A stretch of DNA of 64,000 bases from Suillus spraguei (taxonomy: Eukaryota; Basidiomycota; Agaricomycetes; Boletales; Suillaceae). The notes below the pieces were generated by a model. That model ran no database searches. It was not told the DNA's origin and saw nothing but the letters and a program-made list of their open reading frames with translations. Shown here in pieces: positions 24,011 to 35,341 of the stretch (positions within the stretch are counted from its first letter, which is position 1; each line of letters opens with the position of its first letter). A program made the position numbers and the translations under genes. The stretch is from positions 166,965-230,964 of the forward strand of contig JABCPU010000065.1 in NCBI GenBank assembly GCA_016800925.1, in the 5' to 3' direction.

Positions 24011-27000
24011 ATGAATACAGCAACCCGCAATGCATGCATAACTGGGGATTTGCACACCGCCGAAGTACTACTAACACAACAGATTGATGCTGACAAAAAC
24101 GACCACAATGCCTATGCCAATCGCTCATTTGTCAGGGCCCGAAAAGCTGACTGGGATCGCGCGCTTGATGACGCGCTCAGGGTGAGATACACTGTCTCGT
24201 AATGACCTCCAAAGGCTAATTCACTTTGATTGTGACGTAGTCTATCAGTATGCAGCATTCCTTGACAGGCTTGATCTCCAAAGGGATTGCCCTCTGCGGA
24301 AAAATGCAGGTCCAGGATGCGATGGAAGCATTTGACCTCGCGTCCATGTTCACGAATGAATATTCAAAGGCTACTCATATTCTCCTCTTGATTAAGGTAA
24401 GTCAATATTTGTTGCGCTTCCCCTTGCCTCATGGAGTTTAGGCAATCGCTTACTTTAATGTAAATATGCACGAGCACGCAATCCTGCGCGTGCAAAATTT
24501 GGCTAATGTGTGCCCCGAGGTAGACACTCCTGTCTGTCATATCGTGGAAGTGAGTACGGTGCTCTCTTAAGCTCAGTCGTTGACACTGAACTTTCTGAAT
24601 TTTGAACATCAGGCATACCTACGTTTCCAACTGGGAACACTTGCCTTTGATGGCGCCTATCACAACGAAGCCGACCACTTCACATCCATTGTCAATACCA
24701 TCGTTTTTACCTCTCAAGCAGCCATTCATTCTAAATATGAGGACTTTGTCGTGGTACGTTCATATAATGCGACAGAAAACACTTCATGTTCAACTCGATC
24801 ATCTGTCCAGCTCTTCGGATGGAACCTCAAGCAACTGTGGCAAATTGCAAACCAGAAACGGTGCGATGCACTCCTCCATGCAGGTATGCTTCGAGAAGCC
24901 CATGAGTCGTATCGATACATGATGGATATGAGCGACGAAGCTACGAAGGCTGGCTGCCTTGATTGGTCCACTGGCAAGTCTTCAGTCACATCACCGTACT
25001 GCAGTTCTCACCTGCATTTGGCACAGTTTTCAAGCAAAAATGCAGTGTGCTCTATGCTATCAATGGGGATGTTGCCCCTGCTGCGAGTGGAGAAAATTCA
25101 CTCGATGCAAGCAATTATGACAAAGCTTTTCAGCTATATTCGGTGGCAGTCGATTTAAATTTTGCAACCGATGCCATCTTTGCAAACCGCAGTCAAGCCA
25201 AGTTGAAAAAAATGCGATGGGAGATTGCAGTTCTCGATGCAGAAGAGGTATGATGGCATCCATAATCTTATAGTCAATACCCATTTTAGTGATAGGTCAT
25301 CAAACTTAGCCTTTCTAATTATCTCGGATACCAAGTGGAGCATGCCGCGCAACTCTACAATGAAGCTAGCGAAGCCTTTCAAGTGATGTTCGACAATTCT
25401 CCCGATACACGACATCAAGGTATGCCCTGAACAACACATTTTCAAGATATGCTTGACACTTTCTTCAGAGCTGCGCCAGCAGTATGTCCCTCGATCCAGT
25501 GTAGAAATGAATATCCAAACAGTCATTCGCGCTCACATGGAATACATCCCGCCTCGTCTACTCGACACTTCCACCGGTCGCTTATGTGATCGAAATGCAC
25601 AGATAGAGGCCTTTGAGACAAGCACGGAGTACAAAAAACTTTTGTCATCAGTATCGAAGTGCGCAGACCTTCAAATGGAGCACATCCGAAGTGTGGTGGT
25701 GAAGTACTTTGGTTATGTCATGCTATCACATAGATGGGAAGGGAAGGAACCGCTCCTGAACGACATCCAGGGCAAGAGCGTGTACGAGTTGAATTCAGTC
25801 GGCAGTGTCAGGAAGTTGCAGCGGTTCTGCGAAACTGCTCGTGAAGCTGGCCACCGCTGGGCGTGGAGTTGCACATGCTGCATAAACAATAAAGATACTG
25901 AGGAAGTCTCAGAAGCCATCACCTCCATGTTTTGCTGGTACCAACACTCATCCCTCACAATTGTCTACTTGTATGATATTTCACCTTTGTCGGGACCTGG
26001 CTCACTTGCCAGTAGCGATTGGATTACTCGAGGATGGACACTCCAAGAATTCCTGGCTCCCAACATCATTCTCTTTTACCGGAACAACTGGACCCCGTAT
26101 CTTGATCATCACCCTGACAACCACAAGCAGTTTATTATGCAAGAGTTGAGGGATGCTACAGGCATAGATTCACGGTTTCACGTCAACTTCCGTCCTGGGA
26201 TGAGAGAACCCCGCGAGAAACTCAAATGGGCATCAAAGCGCGTCACCGAGAAGCCAGAAGACGCCGCATATTCATTATTTGGCGTCTTCGGCGTCCACCT
26301 ACCTATGATCTATGGCGAGAGCAAACAGAAGGCACTTGGGCGGCTCTTGGAGGAGATTGTTTCTCAGTCGCGTGACATCAGTGTCCTGGACTGGGTTGGC
26401 AAATCATCTGAATTCAATAGCTGTCTGCCGGCTGATATCACGTCGTACGCATCGTCGTCCACGTTGCCATGCTTATCCGAGGATGAGATTCGGACATCGA
26501 TTTTCTCGTTGCGAGTTGCTGGGGATGAATGGGTGGCTTTAGAATTGTATAACAAACTTTACGCCACAAATCCCCCCAGTTTCTCAAACCAGCGCTTACA
26601 TCTACCTTGCATCGCGTTCCATGTCACCAAAGTCAAGCGGAGGCGCGATCAAGGTTTATGTTTCACGTATGACGTGGAGGTAAAGGGGCTTTGTGATTTG
26701 GTCATCACCACGGAACAAAAGCTGATCCAGTTCTCACGAGAAAAACCCACTGCACGGAGATTCCTGCTCGTCCATCCCTGGGACTGTCGTCTCCTTGAGC
26801 TGCCTGACTTCTCGGATGATACAGACAGCGTGGACGATTCATCCCTTCCCCCGTCCCCGTCAGATTCACATGGCGGGTTTCCTGGAGAGCAGGAGTTGCT
26901 TGGTTCTGAATCGAGCGTGCGAGCGTTACGATTGATTGCTCGCCTCAAACAGCCTTTCAAGGCATTTTTGCTATCGCAGAAATACGGCGAAGAATACAGG

Positions 27001-27096
27001 AGAATCGCGTCAGATCATGAAATCATGGCACAAATCAAAGAAACAACTTCTATTTGCGACATGATAGACTGCGTCACAACAGTAGAGGTAGTGTAG
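24011..27096 (+). CDS. TPR-HET domain protein 1 (incompatibility type)
   Basis: HET-domain proteins act in fungal non-self recognition and regulated cell death. About eight exons can be followed. The first starts MNTATRNACITGDL at 24011, and TPR-type helices (NAYANRSFVRARKADWDRAL, SKGIALCGKMQVQDAMEAF, NYDKAFQLYSVAVDL) occupy the exons up to about 25420. The last exon (about 25470-27096, ELRQQYVP...) holds the HET region: VMLSHRWEGKEPLL, WAWSCTCCINNKD, ITRGWTLQEFLAP, AAYSLFGVFGVHLPMIYGE and LDWVGKSSEFNSCLPAD. No premature stop is seen, but one intron would need a GC donor (GCAAGT near 24976). In the CCID block the two Asp of copy 2 (GDTCCIDQ) are replaced (SCTCCINN), so activity may be altered. 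Copy 2 is at 38296-41431. Confidence 0.8.
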
Positions 27097-27289
27097 CTTT
27101 GAAGATCAGAAGTATTTTCCTTTCCTCGTACTACATTAGCATTTCAAATTACTTGTGCACACACATACCACTAACATCTCCTACTCCTTCTGCCTATCCG
27201 TCTTATTACGATACAGATGATTTCCGTTACTCCTGAAAACTGATATATAGTCAACTCCGATGCTCAACCAGTCTGTTACATAATGTTCA

Positions 27290-27295
27290 AATAAA
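27290..27295 (+). terminator. Likely polyadenylation signal of TPR-HET 1
   Basis: AATAAA about 190 bp downstream of the TPR-HET 1 stop codon. It is the first perfect match seen in that 3' flank. Confidence 0.35.
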
Positions 27296-28680
27296 ATCAT
27301 GCATTAAGTTTGCAATATATGTGGGATTGAGCTGGAGTTTCCTGTCTACCCTAGACCCTACCTACGGGCGACTGGAACAGGGTTAGGCCTTTGGGCAGAC
27401 CGGAAGTTCCAGCTCACACTGGCAGCTGCTTTCATAACGATAGACCAGATCTTATTTTGTTCCCTTCACCGCTTCTATTTACTTGCGACAAACAAAGGGT
27501 CCCCGCTTGTTATGATATTTGGGCGCGTGAATTGTCTCAATAAATGGCTGCTTGTCTGATGCTCTGCCTGACACAATTGTTTTTTTGGAATCCAATTATT
27601 ATTCAGTTGGGGTACAGTACCCTATGTAGGACATTTCTATCTAGGAACGAGAGAATCCATTTCCCTCACCGTGTCTCCGACTTTGCAAATGCCCTGATGA
27701 AGGGTTGACCTCTATCAGTCCGCCGTTTCCGCCGGCTGTTTTAGATACACGAGTCAACTACTCCACGGGGCCGAGTTACTACTAGACGTGTATGTGTGGG
27801 CCTGATCGTTTGTTGGGGAATATACATATACTCAGAACACAGAAGCGTTCTATGTACGAGGGGAGTGAGTGGAGCACAGAACAAGTCACTTCATTCGAGT
27901 CTCGAAAAATTTGTTCAGCAAATATATTTGCTTATCTATTTCCTGTCGTGCTAACGACCGAGTGGAGATGGGGCCAAATACTAACACTGAACCTGAGGAA
28001 TCAACATGTTTAATTGTGAAGATAATAGTGGTATACTCGGTGGTAGCATAATATTGTCAATCAATAGTCATGTACTGCGAGAGGTGACCGGTGACAGACA
28101 CTCGTCGTTGCAGTTTGGTAACCAATAAGCGCCAAATTTGAAATGAGCAGACTGCGAGCTTGCCATTCTGGGATACTTTACACGCCCAAAGTATCGTAAC
28201 AAGCGGGACCCTTTTGTTTGTGACGGACGGATATCCTGCCTGGGATCGGGATGTCCTCCATCTCCGAAGGCAGCGGAGACTCATCGAATTTAGCACTGAC
28301 AAATCGAGCCAATCACGGCCAAGCTCGATGTCGCATCCAATCAGATAAACAGGATGAAACGTCTGACGATAATTATACCAACCCTCGAGTCTCGACAATA
28401 GGAACGCACGCCGGACCAGAAGTCGACTCTACGACACTTGGAAACAGAACGCGCTACATTGCAACTGTGCAGAACAGACAATGATAAAGTAGAATTGGGA
28501 CCCTTGACACGAATATGTAAGAGCAGGAACATGAGCGAAAGATGTAAGGATACATATAGAGGACAACTCAGTCGACTAATTGAGGAAGATACACTACAGG
28601 ACCATGTGAAAATTTAAAGTAGCATTGTCGGTGGCACGACAAAACTCATGAAGGTCGATTAAATAGCATAAAAATATCCA
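27296..28680. other. Intergenic, no supported feature
   Basis: ORFs here are short and overlap on both strands (for example 28057-28398 minus and 28251-28484 plus). No domain, splice pattern or repeat was recognised. Confidence 0.5.
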
Positions 28681-29778
28681 TCAAAAAGACGAACTCTCCG
28701 ACATGACCTCCTCAAGCTTGTACCTTCTCAAGGTAGCATGGAATTTGACATACCCATCGAAAAACGCGACATAGGCGTTATACGCCTCAGGACGGGGTCT
28801 GAGGAATTCGAGGACATTGTGATATGCTCCCACAGTTTTGTTAATGAGCTCACTGAGAGCTTCCTGTTTGGTGAGGCCACGAGAGGCTGCTATGAGCGAT
28901 AGGTAGTTTGCAGAGTCGCCTTCGATCTCCTCTTTGTAGTATGATAATATATCGCTGAATCATGACAGGTTAGAAAGGTTAACAGAAAATCATTGATGCA
29001 CTTACTTTGTATGATTTATGACTATGGTTAGATCCGGCATACATTGAACGAATTCTCGAAGCGGAAGTGTGGAAGGGAAAATGCAGAATCCGTACGTATC
29101 AGCCAAGCCTGATAGCAGCCTAGAGTACTCGGAGTATGAAGGAGCCTGTGGCGAGATCTATTCACGCGAAAGATTAAAGATCGAAGCTGCCTTCATTGGA
29201 AAATACCATACCGGCATATTATGGGTCTCTTTATCAAGTAAAATGGAAGACACGAAGTTGAGTGCGGACGTGATGATCAAATTTGATACCGGTGCAGGAT
29301 AATGGCAAGGGACCTCCCGCAAGAGCCCATCAAGCGCATTCAAGACTGGATGCTCCTGCGGCTCACGATTCATGAACCGCTTGTTGAAAAGGTACACATG
29401 CATTAGATCTTCTGCTTTGATCATGTCGTCTATGCAGGTAGCTACGGCGGTGAAGAGGCAGATCCACATTTTGGTTGCACGATCCGGGAGGTGGCCGTAA
29501 GCGTTGGACATTATGGCCACGCCAACGGCCATGTATGGGAGGATGTCATCCATCGGATAGCCGCGGTTGATGGCCTCCTCACAGCATTCGGAGTGCCATG
29601 CTTCGTCAAGTGTGACATTCTTATATTGCAATCCGCAACGTTGAAGAAATTTGGCGACAGAATGGCGGATATTTTCTAAAACCTATAGTTGATATTAAAT
29701 CTGGACATGGAAGCGTGTCAAAAAACAAGCACGTACATTGCCATCGAGGGTGGATGTGGATAGGTTGTTGATTGTCAT
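28681..29778 (-). CDS. Trichodiene-synthase-like sesquiterpene synthase
   Basis: This family cyclises farnesyl diphosphate to a sesquiterpene in the cytosol. Four exons join in phase: 29778-29737 (MTINNLST), 29682-29212, 29145-29006 and 28954-28681, giving 308 aa, the usual size for mushroom Tri5-like enzymes. Introns have GTACGT, GTATGG and GTAAGT donors. Exon 2 has GYPMDD, GVAIMSNAYGHLPDR and the Asp-rich metal site CIDDMIKAED. The exon 3/4 join yields NDILSYYKEE, the second metal site (NSE/DTE). The C-terminus has FHATLRRYKLEE, typical of the family. No lesion is seen. Product and pathway cannot be told from sequence; no P450 or other tailoring enzyme lies beside it. Family call is strong. 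Confidence 0.85.
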
Positions 29779-29843
29779 TGTGAAAGTTTGCAGATAGAAA
29801 ATTGGCGAGAGAATGCTGGCTCGGAAATGAGTTTCATTCCCTG

Positions 29844-29853
29844 TACTTATATT
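29844..29853 (-). promoter_or_regulatory. TATA-like element of the terpene synthase
   Basis: AATATAAGTA on the minus strand, about 66-75 bp upstream of the ATG at 29778. Position and composition fit a TATA box. Confidence 0.35.
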
Positions 29854-31666
29854 CTAGGACGTACCTCTAGTTATGGATGAGCAAAAGTCCCGGTACGCAA
29901 AACTACTACTTGAATGCTATGCTAGGCCGTCCCGGCACACGAGACTTGACTTCATATTACAACCGGGGAACGACTGCGACCGGGGACATGATCAATCATA
30001 ACGTTGATCTTAATCGAATGAGCCTATGGCCTTGCGTCCGATTACCGATAATGGTATAATCCAAGTAATAATCGAATCATATACTCAGATAGGATCCAAG
30101 TAAACGTTGATCCTTTCGAAGCGGCAACGTTGGAGGCTTGGAACAGGCTAGGCGAGTATGGAAATAATTGTGCTTCTGTCTCTAAAGAGTCTCATTTGGG
30201 GAAAGCGTAGGGATTACTGGGCCACAGTCACCTATTAGAGAACAAACGACTCCGTCGACCAAGGGGAATATTGATTAGATAGTACGGACTTTACAGGTTA
30301 AGCCTTTCATGCCTTAGCCGAGGCTGCATTAGGAAGGTTGCTCTCACACTCGTCTGCCAATCAGTGCAATGTATCCGAAATCGAAAATTTCTGATTCCGG
30401 TAATTTTTAGATTCCTCGCTCTCGTCCAGATCATTTGTGTTATCGGTGAACTCCTGTGCCGGTCTCGCGTCCAACCTAAGCGTCGTGCGTCGTGTTCCGT
30501 CTATACTCTTCTCCGAAAACAAACCCATCTACACGTGTATTGCAATTTCCTCGGAGGTGATTCTAACGTCCATCGCAGTCATGTGCAAGATGACCGGTTG
30601 ACCATCCAGTACTATTTAATTTCTGAATAGTGAGTGCAGCAATGTTTGAATTACACACCGAGAACAAATATGCCAATGAGGGCAGCTTGCATTCGCAGCA
30701 TCCGCATCAGCGAATCCATGCTGCACTACCTGAGCTTCGACGTCCATGTGCGAAAACAGTGGTAAATTCATGTCCACGTTTTGCAGAATTTGTCCATGAA
30801 TTAGCTGACGTCCATTTGTCAAAAATTTTACTAGGCGTAAAATCTGATAAAAAGTTACACAGTACTTAGAAGTGACATTATTGGCCCACGGCCATCATGA
30901 TGCCATCTGATGCCCTGTCATTATAGTCCCGGTTTTGGACACAAGTATGACAGCGAATCACGTCTATATGACACGTGCATACGGTGAGGACGTGATAATT
31001 GCAGGTCCTTGCGACATGCCAGTGTAGTGAGGAAAAATCGGCAGCCGTGCCGGGTTGGACAGATTGGCCAGAGAATGCGCTGGTAACTTGCTGAATGCCA
31101 GAAGTTCTTCGTGCAATAATAAGCTTGAATACTAGTGGCCAACGCTGCGCTGATTCATGAACAGCGCTCTAAGGAGTGATGAGTTGTATGATGGCTTTTG
31201 GGAGAGCACTCGATCGGTACCTTGACGCCTTCATAAGAGTGAGATAAAGTTTTTAATGATTCACAAAAATACATTCAAACGGCATGCATCTGGTGGCATT
31301 GACAGACAGCCTTTCATAATAGAAACTCATGCAGAGACTCACCTGATAACCGCTGCACCAATCATTGAAAAAGAAGGAGCGATCATATTCTTTCATTCAA
31401 GGTTGACTACAGGGACCAGTGCTCACCCCAGGTGCTAACGTGACGTCCGGCATACAAACATGTCGCAAAAACGGAATCAGGGGTTTTGATGGACTGAGAA
31501 TGTAGACGTCTAAGTTCCTCTTAATGTGGGAGTCAGGGATGAACGTGTCGTGGGAATAATTTGGTAATCTAGTACTATAATTAGTGGTGCTTATCGAACA
31601 GCGTAGTAAGCCTATAGGATACCATCACGTGTTGCTATCAGTCCTTCATCGCAACCATGCCAGTGA
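29854..31666. other. Intergenic, no supported feature
   Basis: Short ORFs on both strands (30364-30630, 30630-30869, 30921-31142) have no domain and no neighbouring splice sites that extend them. Confidence 0.5.
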
Positions 31667-31674
31667 CTATAAAT
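31667..31674 (+). promoter_or_regulatory. TATA box of the flavin-reductase-like gene
   Basis: CTATAAAT, 47 bp before the ATG at 31721. Confidence 0.45.
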
Positions 31675-31720
31675 GCCAGCCAGTGCCAGTCTCAGATCTT
31701 CATCCAGTTCATAGTCCATC

Positions 31721-32789
31721 ATGTCTATCCCTCCGTTCGATTTCAAAAACTACTCCATTTACACACAGGCACCCAATCCATCCTGGCAGTATGGTCAAAA
31801 AATCGACACCACTCCTGCCGGAAAGGAGTGGCTTGAAGGCGAAGCTGCGGGGTGGAAAGTCTTTAACACAGCAGAAACAGACAAGGTGTACGTACTCCTT
31901 GATATGCTGTTCAAGCACGATCGTGACCGCGATCAACAGCGATCTCTACAAGCTTTTCATTTCGGGCATCGTACCACGCCCCATTGCGTTCGTGTCTACG
32001 ATCAGTGAGGAGGGGATAGAGAACCTTTCGCCGTTCAGGTAAGACATACCTCCGTTATCTAAGTCGATTTACATGCTTACATGCCTTGCATCTACTAGTT
32101 GGTTTAACACAGTGAGCAATACACAAGAACATGTGTCTTCATCAGTTTGATAATGTCTTCCTATAGGTCACGAACTACCCGCCTGTCATCTCATTCGCAT
32201 GCAACCACGGCGCTCCGGGCGTCCTCAAAGACACGATCGCGAACATAAAGACCGGCCAAGGGTTCACCGTGAACATCATCAGCGAGGCATTCGTTGACAA
32301 TGCAAATGCAACTGCCATTGACGCTCCTCGCGGCTTCGATGAGTGGTCTATCAGCGGTCTGACCAAGGCAAAATGCGTATGTATGCAGGTTTTGATACGA
32401 CATATGCGCTAACAACCAGATGTTCAGGTGGAAGTAAAAGCCTCTCGCGTCAAGGAAAGCGCTTTCAGCATGGAGTGCGAGGTAATTTTGTTCTGTCTCG
32501 AGCACGCTTGTTCGCTAACGACGCCACCTCCCAACAGCTCTACAAATCGATAGATATCACCCACCCAGTGACAGGCGAGCACAACAGCACGCTGATCCTC
32601 GCGCATGTCAAGTACATCCACGTGCGCAACGACGTACTCACACCGAAAGGTACCATCGACCTAGAAAAGTTCAAGCCTGTCGGGCGTTTGGGCGACATCT
32701 CGTATGCTCGCGTTGGAGATGCATACAGGATCGCCCGTGGAGCATGGGCTCAGGATGAGGCGAAGATACAAGAATTGTTGAAACTTTGA
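31721..32789 (+). CDS. Flavin-reductase-like (FMN-binding split barrel) protein
   Basis: Proteins of this fold bind FMN and many reduce flavins or act as flavin oxidoreductases. Six exons join in phase: 31721-31887, 31940-32038, a 13-nt microexon 32099-32111, 32167-32376, 32428-32481 and 32538-32789, giving 264 aa. Exon 2 carries LFISGIVPRPIAFVST, the signature around the FMN phosphate site. The microexon completes SPFSWFNT. Exon 4 has PPVISFAC and GFTVNIISEAFVDNAN. Exon 5 has ESAFSMECE. The last exon has KYIHVRNDVL and PVGRLGDISYARV. No lesion is seen. The physiological substrate is unknown. It lies about 1.9 kb from the divergently transcribed terpene synthase; a functional link is possible but not shown. 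Confidence 0.85.
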
Positions 32790-32894
32790 TGACGCTCGGA
32801 TTGCTTTAAAATACAATGAAGGCCAGCTTGTAGTAACATCATGATGCATATACCAAATAGATCATAAGACACGCAATATAGATATCAGCATTCA

Positions 32895-33060
32895 CACGTG
32901 AACAAGTCCGTTACTATCCTTGAGGTAGTCATTGATTAGCAAGTTCGCTGAGTAACTAGTGAGTGAGGAATTTGTAGGAAAAGATAAAGGACTGGCATAT
33001 TGAGTGTGCGAACACGTCATTTGTGCTCTTCTCAGATGTGCATGTCGAATACTACGCACA
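32895..33060. repeat. Segment duplicated at 41698-41835, copy 1
   Basis: Shares GTGAACAAGT..GTTACTATC.TTGAGGTA, GAGTA.CTAGTGAG.GAGGAA and TTGTGCTCTTCTC blocks in the same order and strand as 41698-41835. On the minus strand both contain SSLTSYSA...YLKDSN, so this may be the 3' end of a duplicated, decayed gene. Confidence 0.55.
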
Positions 33061-33396
33061 TGAAGCCTGAGGAAGGGGGTGGTATGGCGGGCGGGTATGA
33101 CGAGGTCCAGCGGGTATGATCCTAATATTAGCACACAGCGCGCGATACCGTTTTTTTGGGAAAGATCATCTTCGAGCGCATATATATTCAACTAAACAGA
33201 ACGAAAACCTACTATTAACGGTTCTCAAAGTCAAACCTAGAAAGAAATTCTCAGCCAAAATTTGCGAATTCGGATGCTGCCGGTACGGCAGCTTTCGAAC
33301 TCCGGTATGCCCTGCCTGCTCGTCGTTGTCATTGGCGTCGATGGTGGTCAAGCTCCAATCTGATCCTTAATCGCTGTGTTAAGAACACCCTGTATC

Positions 33397-35013
33397 ATGT
33401 CACGCACAAGTCAAAGAGGTCGAGGTGGTGGAGTCCGAGGCAATACATCCACTAGTGTGGACACTGGGAAGAAATGTACTATTCATTGGGAGGGGGTCCG
33501 TGGTGCTCGTACTGAACGCTTACTTGCCTGGTGCAAGGAAAATGAAGATGCCCGCATCAAGCTTTTCTCTGATTCAGCAAAGGATGCCAAGGAGCAAGGT
33601 CGGAAGAAGAAGCAGAGCGGTAGTTCAAGAGATGTCGTCTATTTGCAGGTTGCACAAGCTGTATTTTCGAATGATGAAGATCCAGAGGTTCAACGACTCT
33701 TCAAGGAGGACCCTAAGGCATTTATCAAACCTGTCTCAACTCGTTTTGGCACGTAAGTATTCAGTTCTTGCATCATCTGTCTACTAGAATCACTGATAAG
33801 ATGTTTCAGACTCCGGAAAAAATACAATGAGTTTAATAAGGACCTCAAGCAGTCAGGAGCAGGAAAGACATATGCAGAGCTTCAAGAGGATCCAAAGATG
33901 AAGTCGTTGATCGGTAAGTCTCTGCTGCGTTGATTTGCGCATGTCTTAATCATGTCTCCATCAGATACAAGGCTTGAGAAATTTCCCTGGTGGCCTGAGC
34001 TTCATGGCTGGTGGCGGACCAATCCAGCCTTCAATCATGCCTTCTCTACTGCAGATGCAGGGCAAGACTTTGCCTCTGCTGCATTGGAACATTTTAATAT
34101 TTCAAAACCACCGGCTACAGGTGACGATGACGCTCATGCAGACGATGATCCTGAGGATGGAGAAATAGTTGAGATTAATAGTCACACTATGGACAATGGT
34201 GTGACGGATGATATGATTGTTGACCAGCCCCCCTGCATAGCATCACTCCAGCCATCGCCACTATTACCTTCGGACCATAGTCCTAGCAACACGCCGGATT
34301 CATTCTCACTGGTCCCATTGCCACAGTGGTACCAACGACCCCAGCTCCCTCCCATCTCAACCTCTGACGCACTTGGCCCAGGCATGATATCATTAAACTC
34401 TCCTGAACACTCGCCGGTAGCCAAAAAAAACCCAGTCGACAATTCACTGTCTTTTTTTTCCGATTACAAGGAGTCTTCACCCAGTCGTCAGTCTACGCCC
34501 ATTGACTCAGAGGACTCAGATATTGGTGCCAGCCGAGCACTACAGTCTCTTCGTGTCAGTTCACTCAAGGGAAGTCGTGAAAGTTCACCTTCTCTTGCTA
34601 CAAAACAGTCTCGTCCATCTCCTTCAAGTGCATCTCAGTGTCCCCCCTCATCATCACGCAAACGCCCTGGCAGCAGTACTCTTGACCAGACCACAGAAAG
34701 GATGTCCCAAACGGCAGAATCTCTGATGCTGCACCTTGATAGCAAACGTGAGGTTCGTGCCGAGCATGAACGCTATAAACGCATGAAGCTCGAGAGCGAA
34801 ATATGGGCTCGTGATCTCAAGGCCCGCAGTGCTCGTGATGAGCGGGAGCATGCAATGCGTCTTGCTGAACAAGATCATCACCACCAACAGGAGAGGATGA
34901 CTCGGCAAATGGAGATTGCAAGAATTGAACTCGAGCTGTCTCATGCACGTCGAGAAGAGGAGGAGGCTCGGATTCGTCGTATTGCTATGGAGCGTGGTTT
35001 TGATCAAAGCTGA
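33397..35013 (+). CDS. Harbinger Myb/SANT (trihelix)-like DNA-binding protein
   Basis: In PIF/Harbinger elements this second protein helps the transposase reach the nucleus and bind the ends. Exons 33397-33752, 33810-33913 and 33965-35013 (GTAAGT donors, phases consistent) give 502 aa. Start ATG at 33397 (MSRTSQRGRGGG). N-terminal residues 1-160 have the trihelix pattern: WCKENEDARIKLFSD, PKAFIKPVSTRFGTLRKKY, FPWWPELHGWWRTNPAFN. A long Ser/Pro-rich, probably disordered middle follows. The last ~100 residues are a highly charged helix (HERYKRMKLESEIWARDLKA, HARREEEEARIRRIAMERG), probably a coiled coil for partner binding. No lesion is seen. Confidence 0.75.
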
Positions 35014-35100
35014 AGTAGGTTTGTACCGTGTCATCTTGCAACTGTTCATTTAGAAATATGAGTGGTACTTTCTCGAGAAAATCTCAAGCATGATTGCTAC

Positions 35101-35330
35101 AGGTTTGCGCAAATTTCCCTCGTTGGGTACTAAAGAAGATGAAGAGCTTCTAATTGACGACCATAAATACTACAGGTTTGCGCAAATTTCCCTCGTTGGG
35201 TACTAAAGAAGAGGAAGAGCTTCTAATTGATGACCATAAATACTACAGGTTTGCGCAAATTTCCCTCGTTGGGTACTAAAGAAGAGGAAGAGCTTCTAAT
35301 TGACAATCCTAAATGCTACAGGTTTGCGCC
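35101..35330 (+). repeat. 73-bp tandem repeat, three units plus a partial
   Basis: Units start at 35101, 35174 and 35247 with AGGTTTGCGCAAATTTCC, and a truncated fourth starts at 35320. They differ by a few bases. The array lies between the 3' ends of the two convergent Harbinger genes, and the partial unit reaches to within a few bases of the transposase stop. Confidence 0.85.
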
Positions 35331-35341
35331 ATATATACTTG

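Noticed and set aside
28057..28532. Overlapping ORFs on both strands between TPR-HET 1 and the terpene synthase
   Set aside because: No start context, domain or splice support; mutual shadows.
29149..29211. Premature TAG in the terpene synthase exon 2 reading (after FNLSRE)
   Set aside because: A GTATGG...CACAG intron of about 66 bp removes the stop and yields the family-typical join, so the gene is intact.
33376..33396. Earlier start of the trihelix protein
   Set aside because: The extension begins with GTG. ATG at 33397 is the first real start and leads straight into the conserved region.
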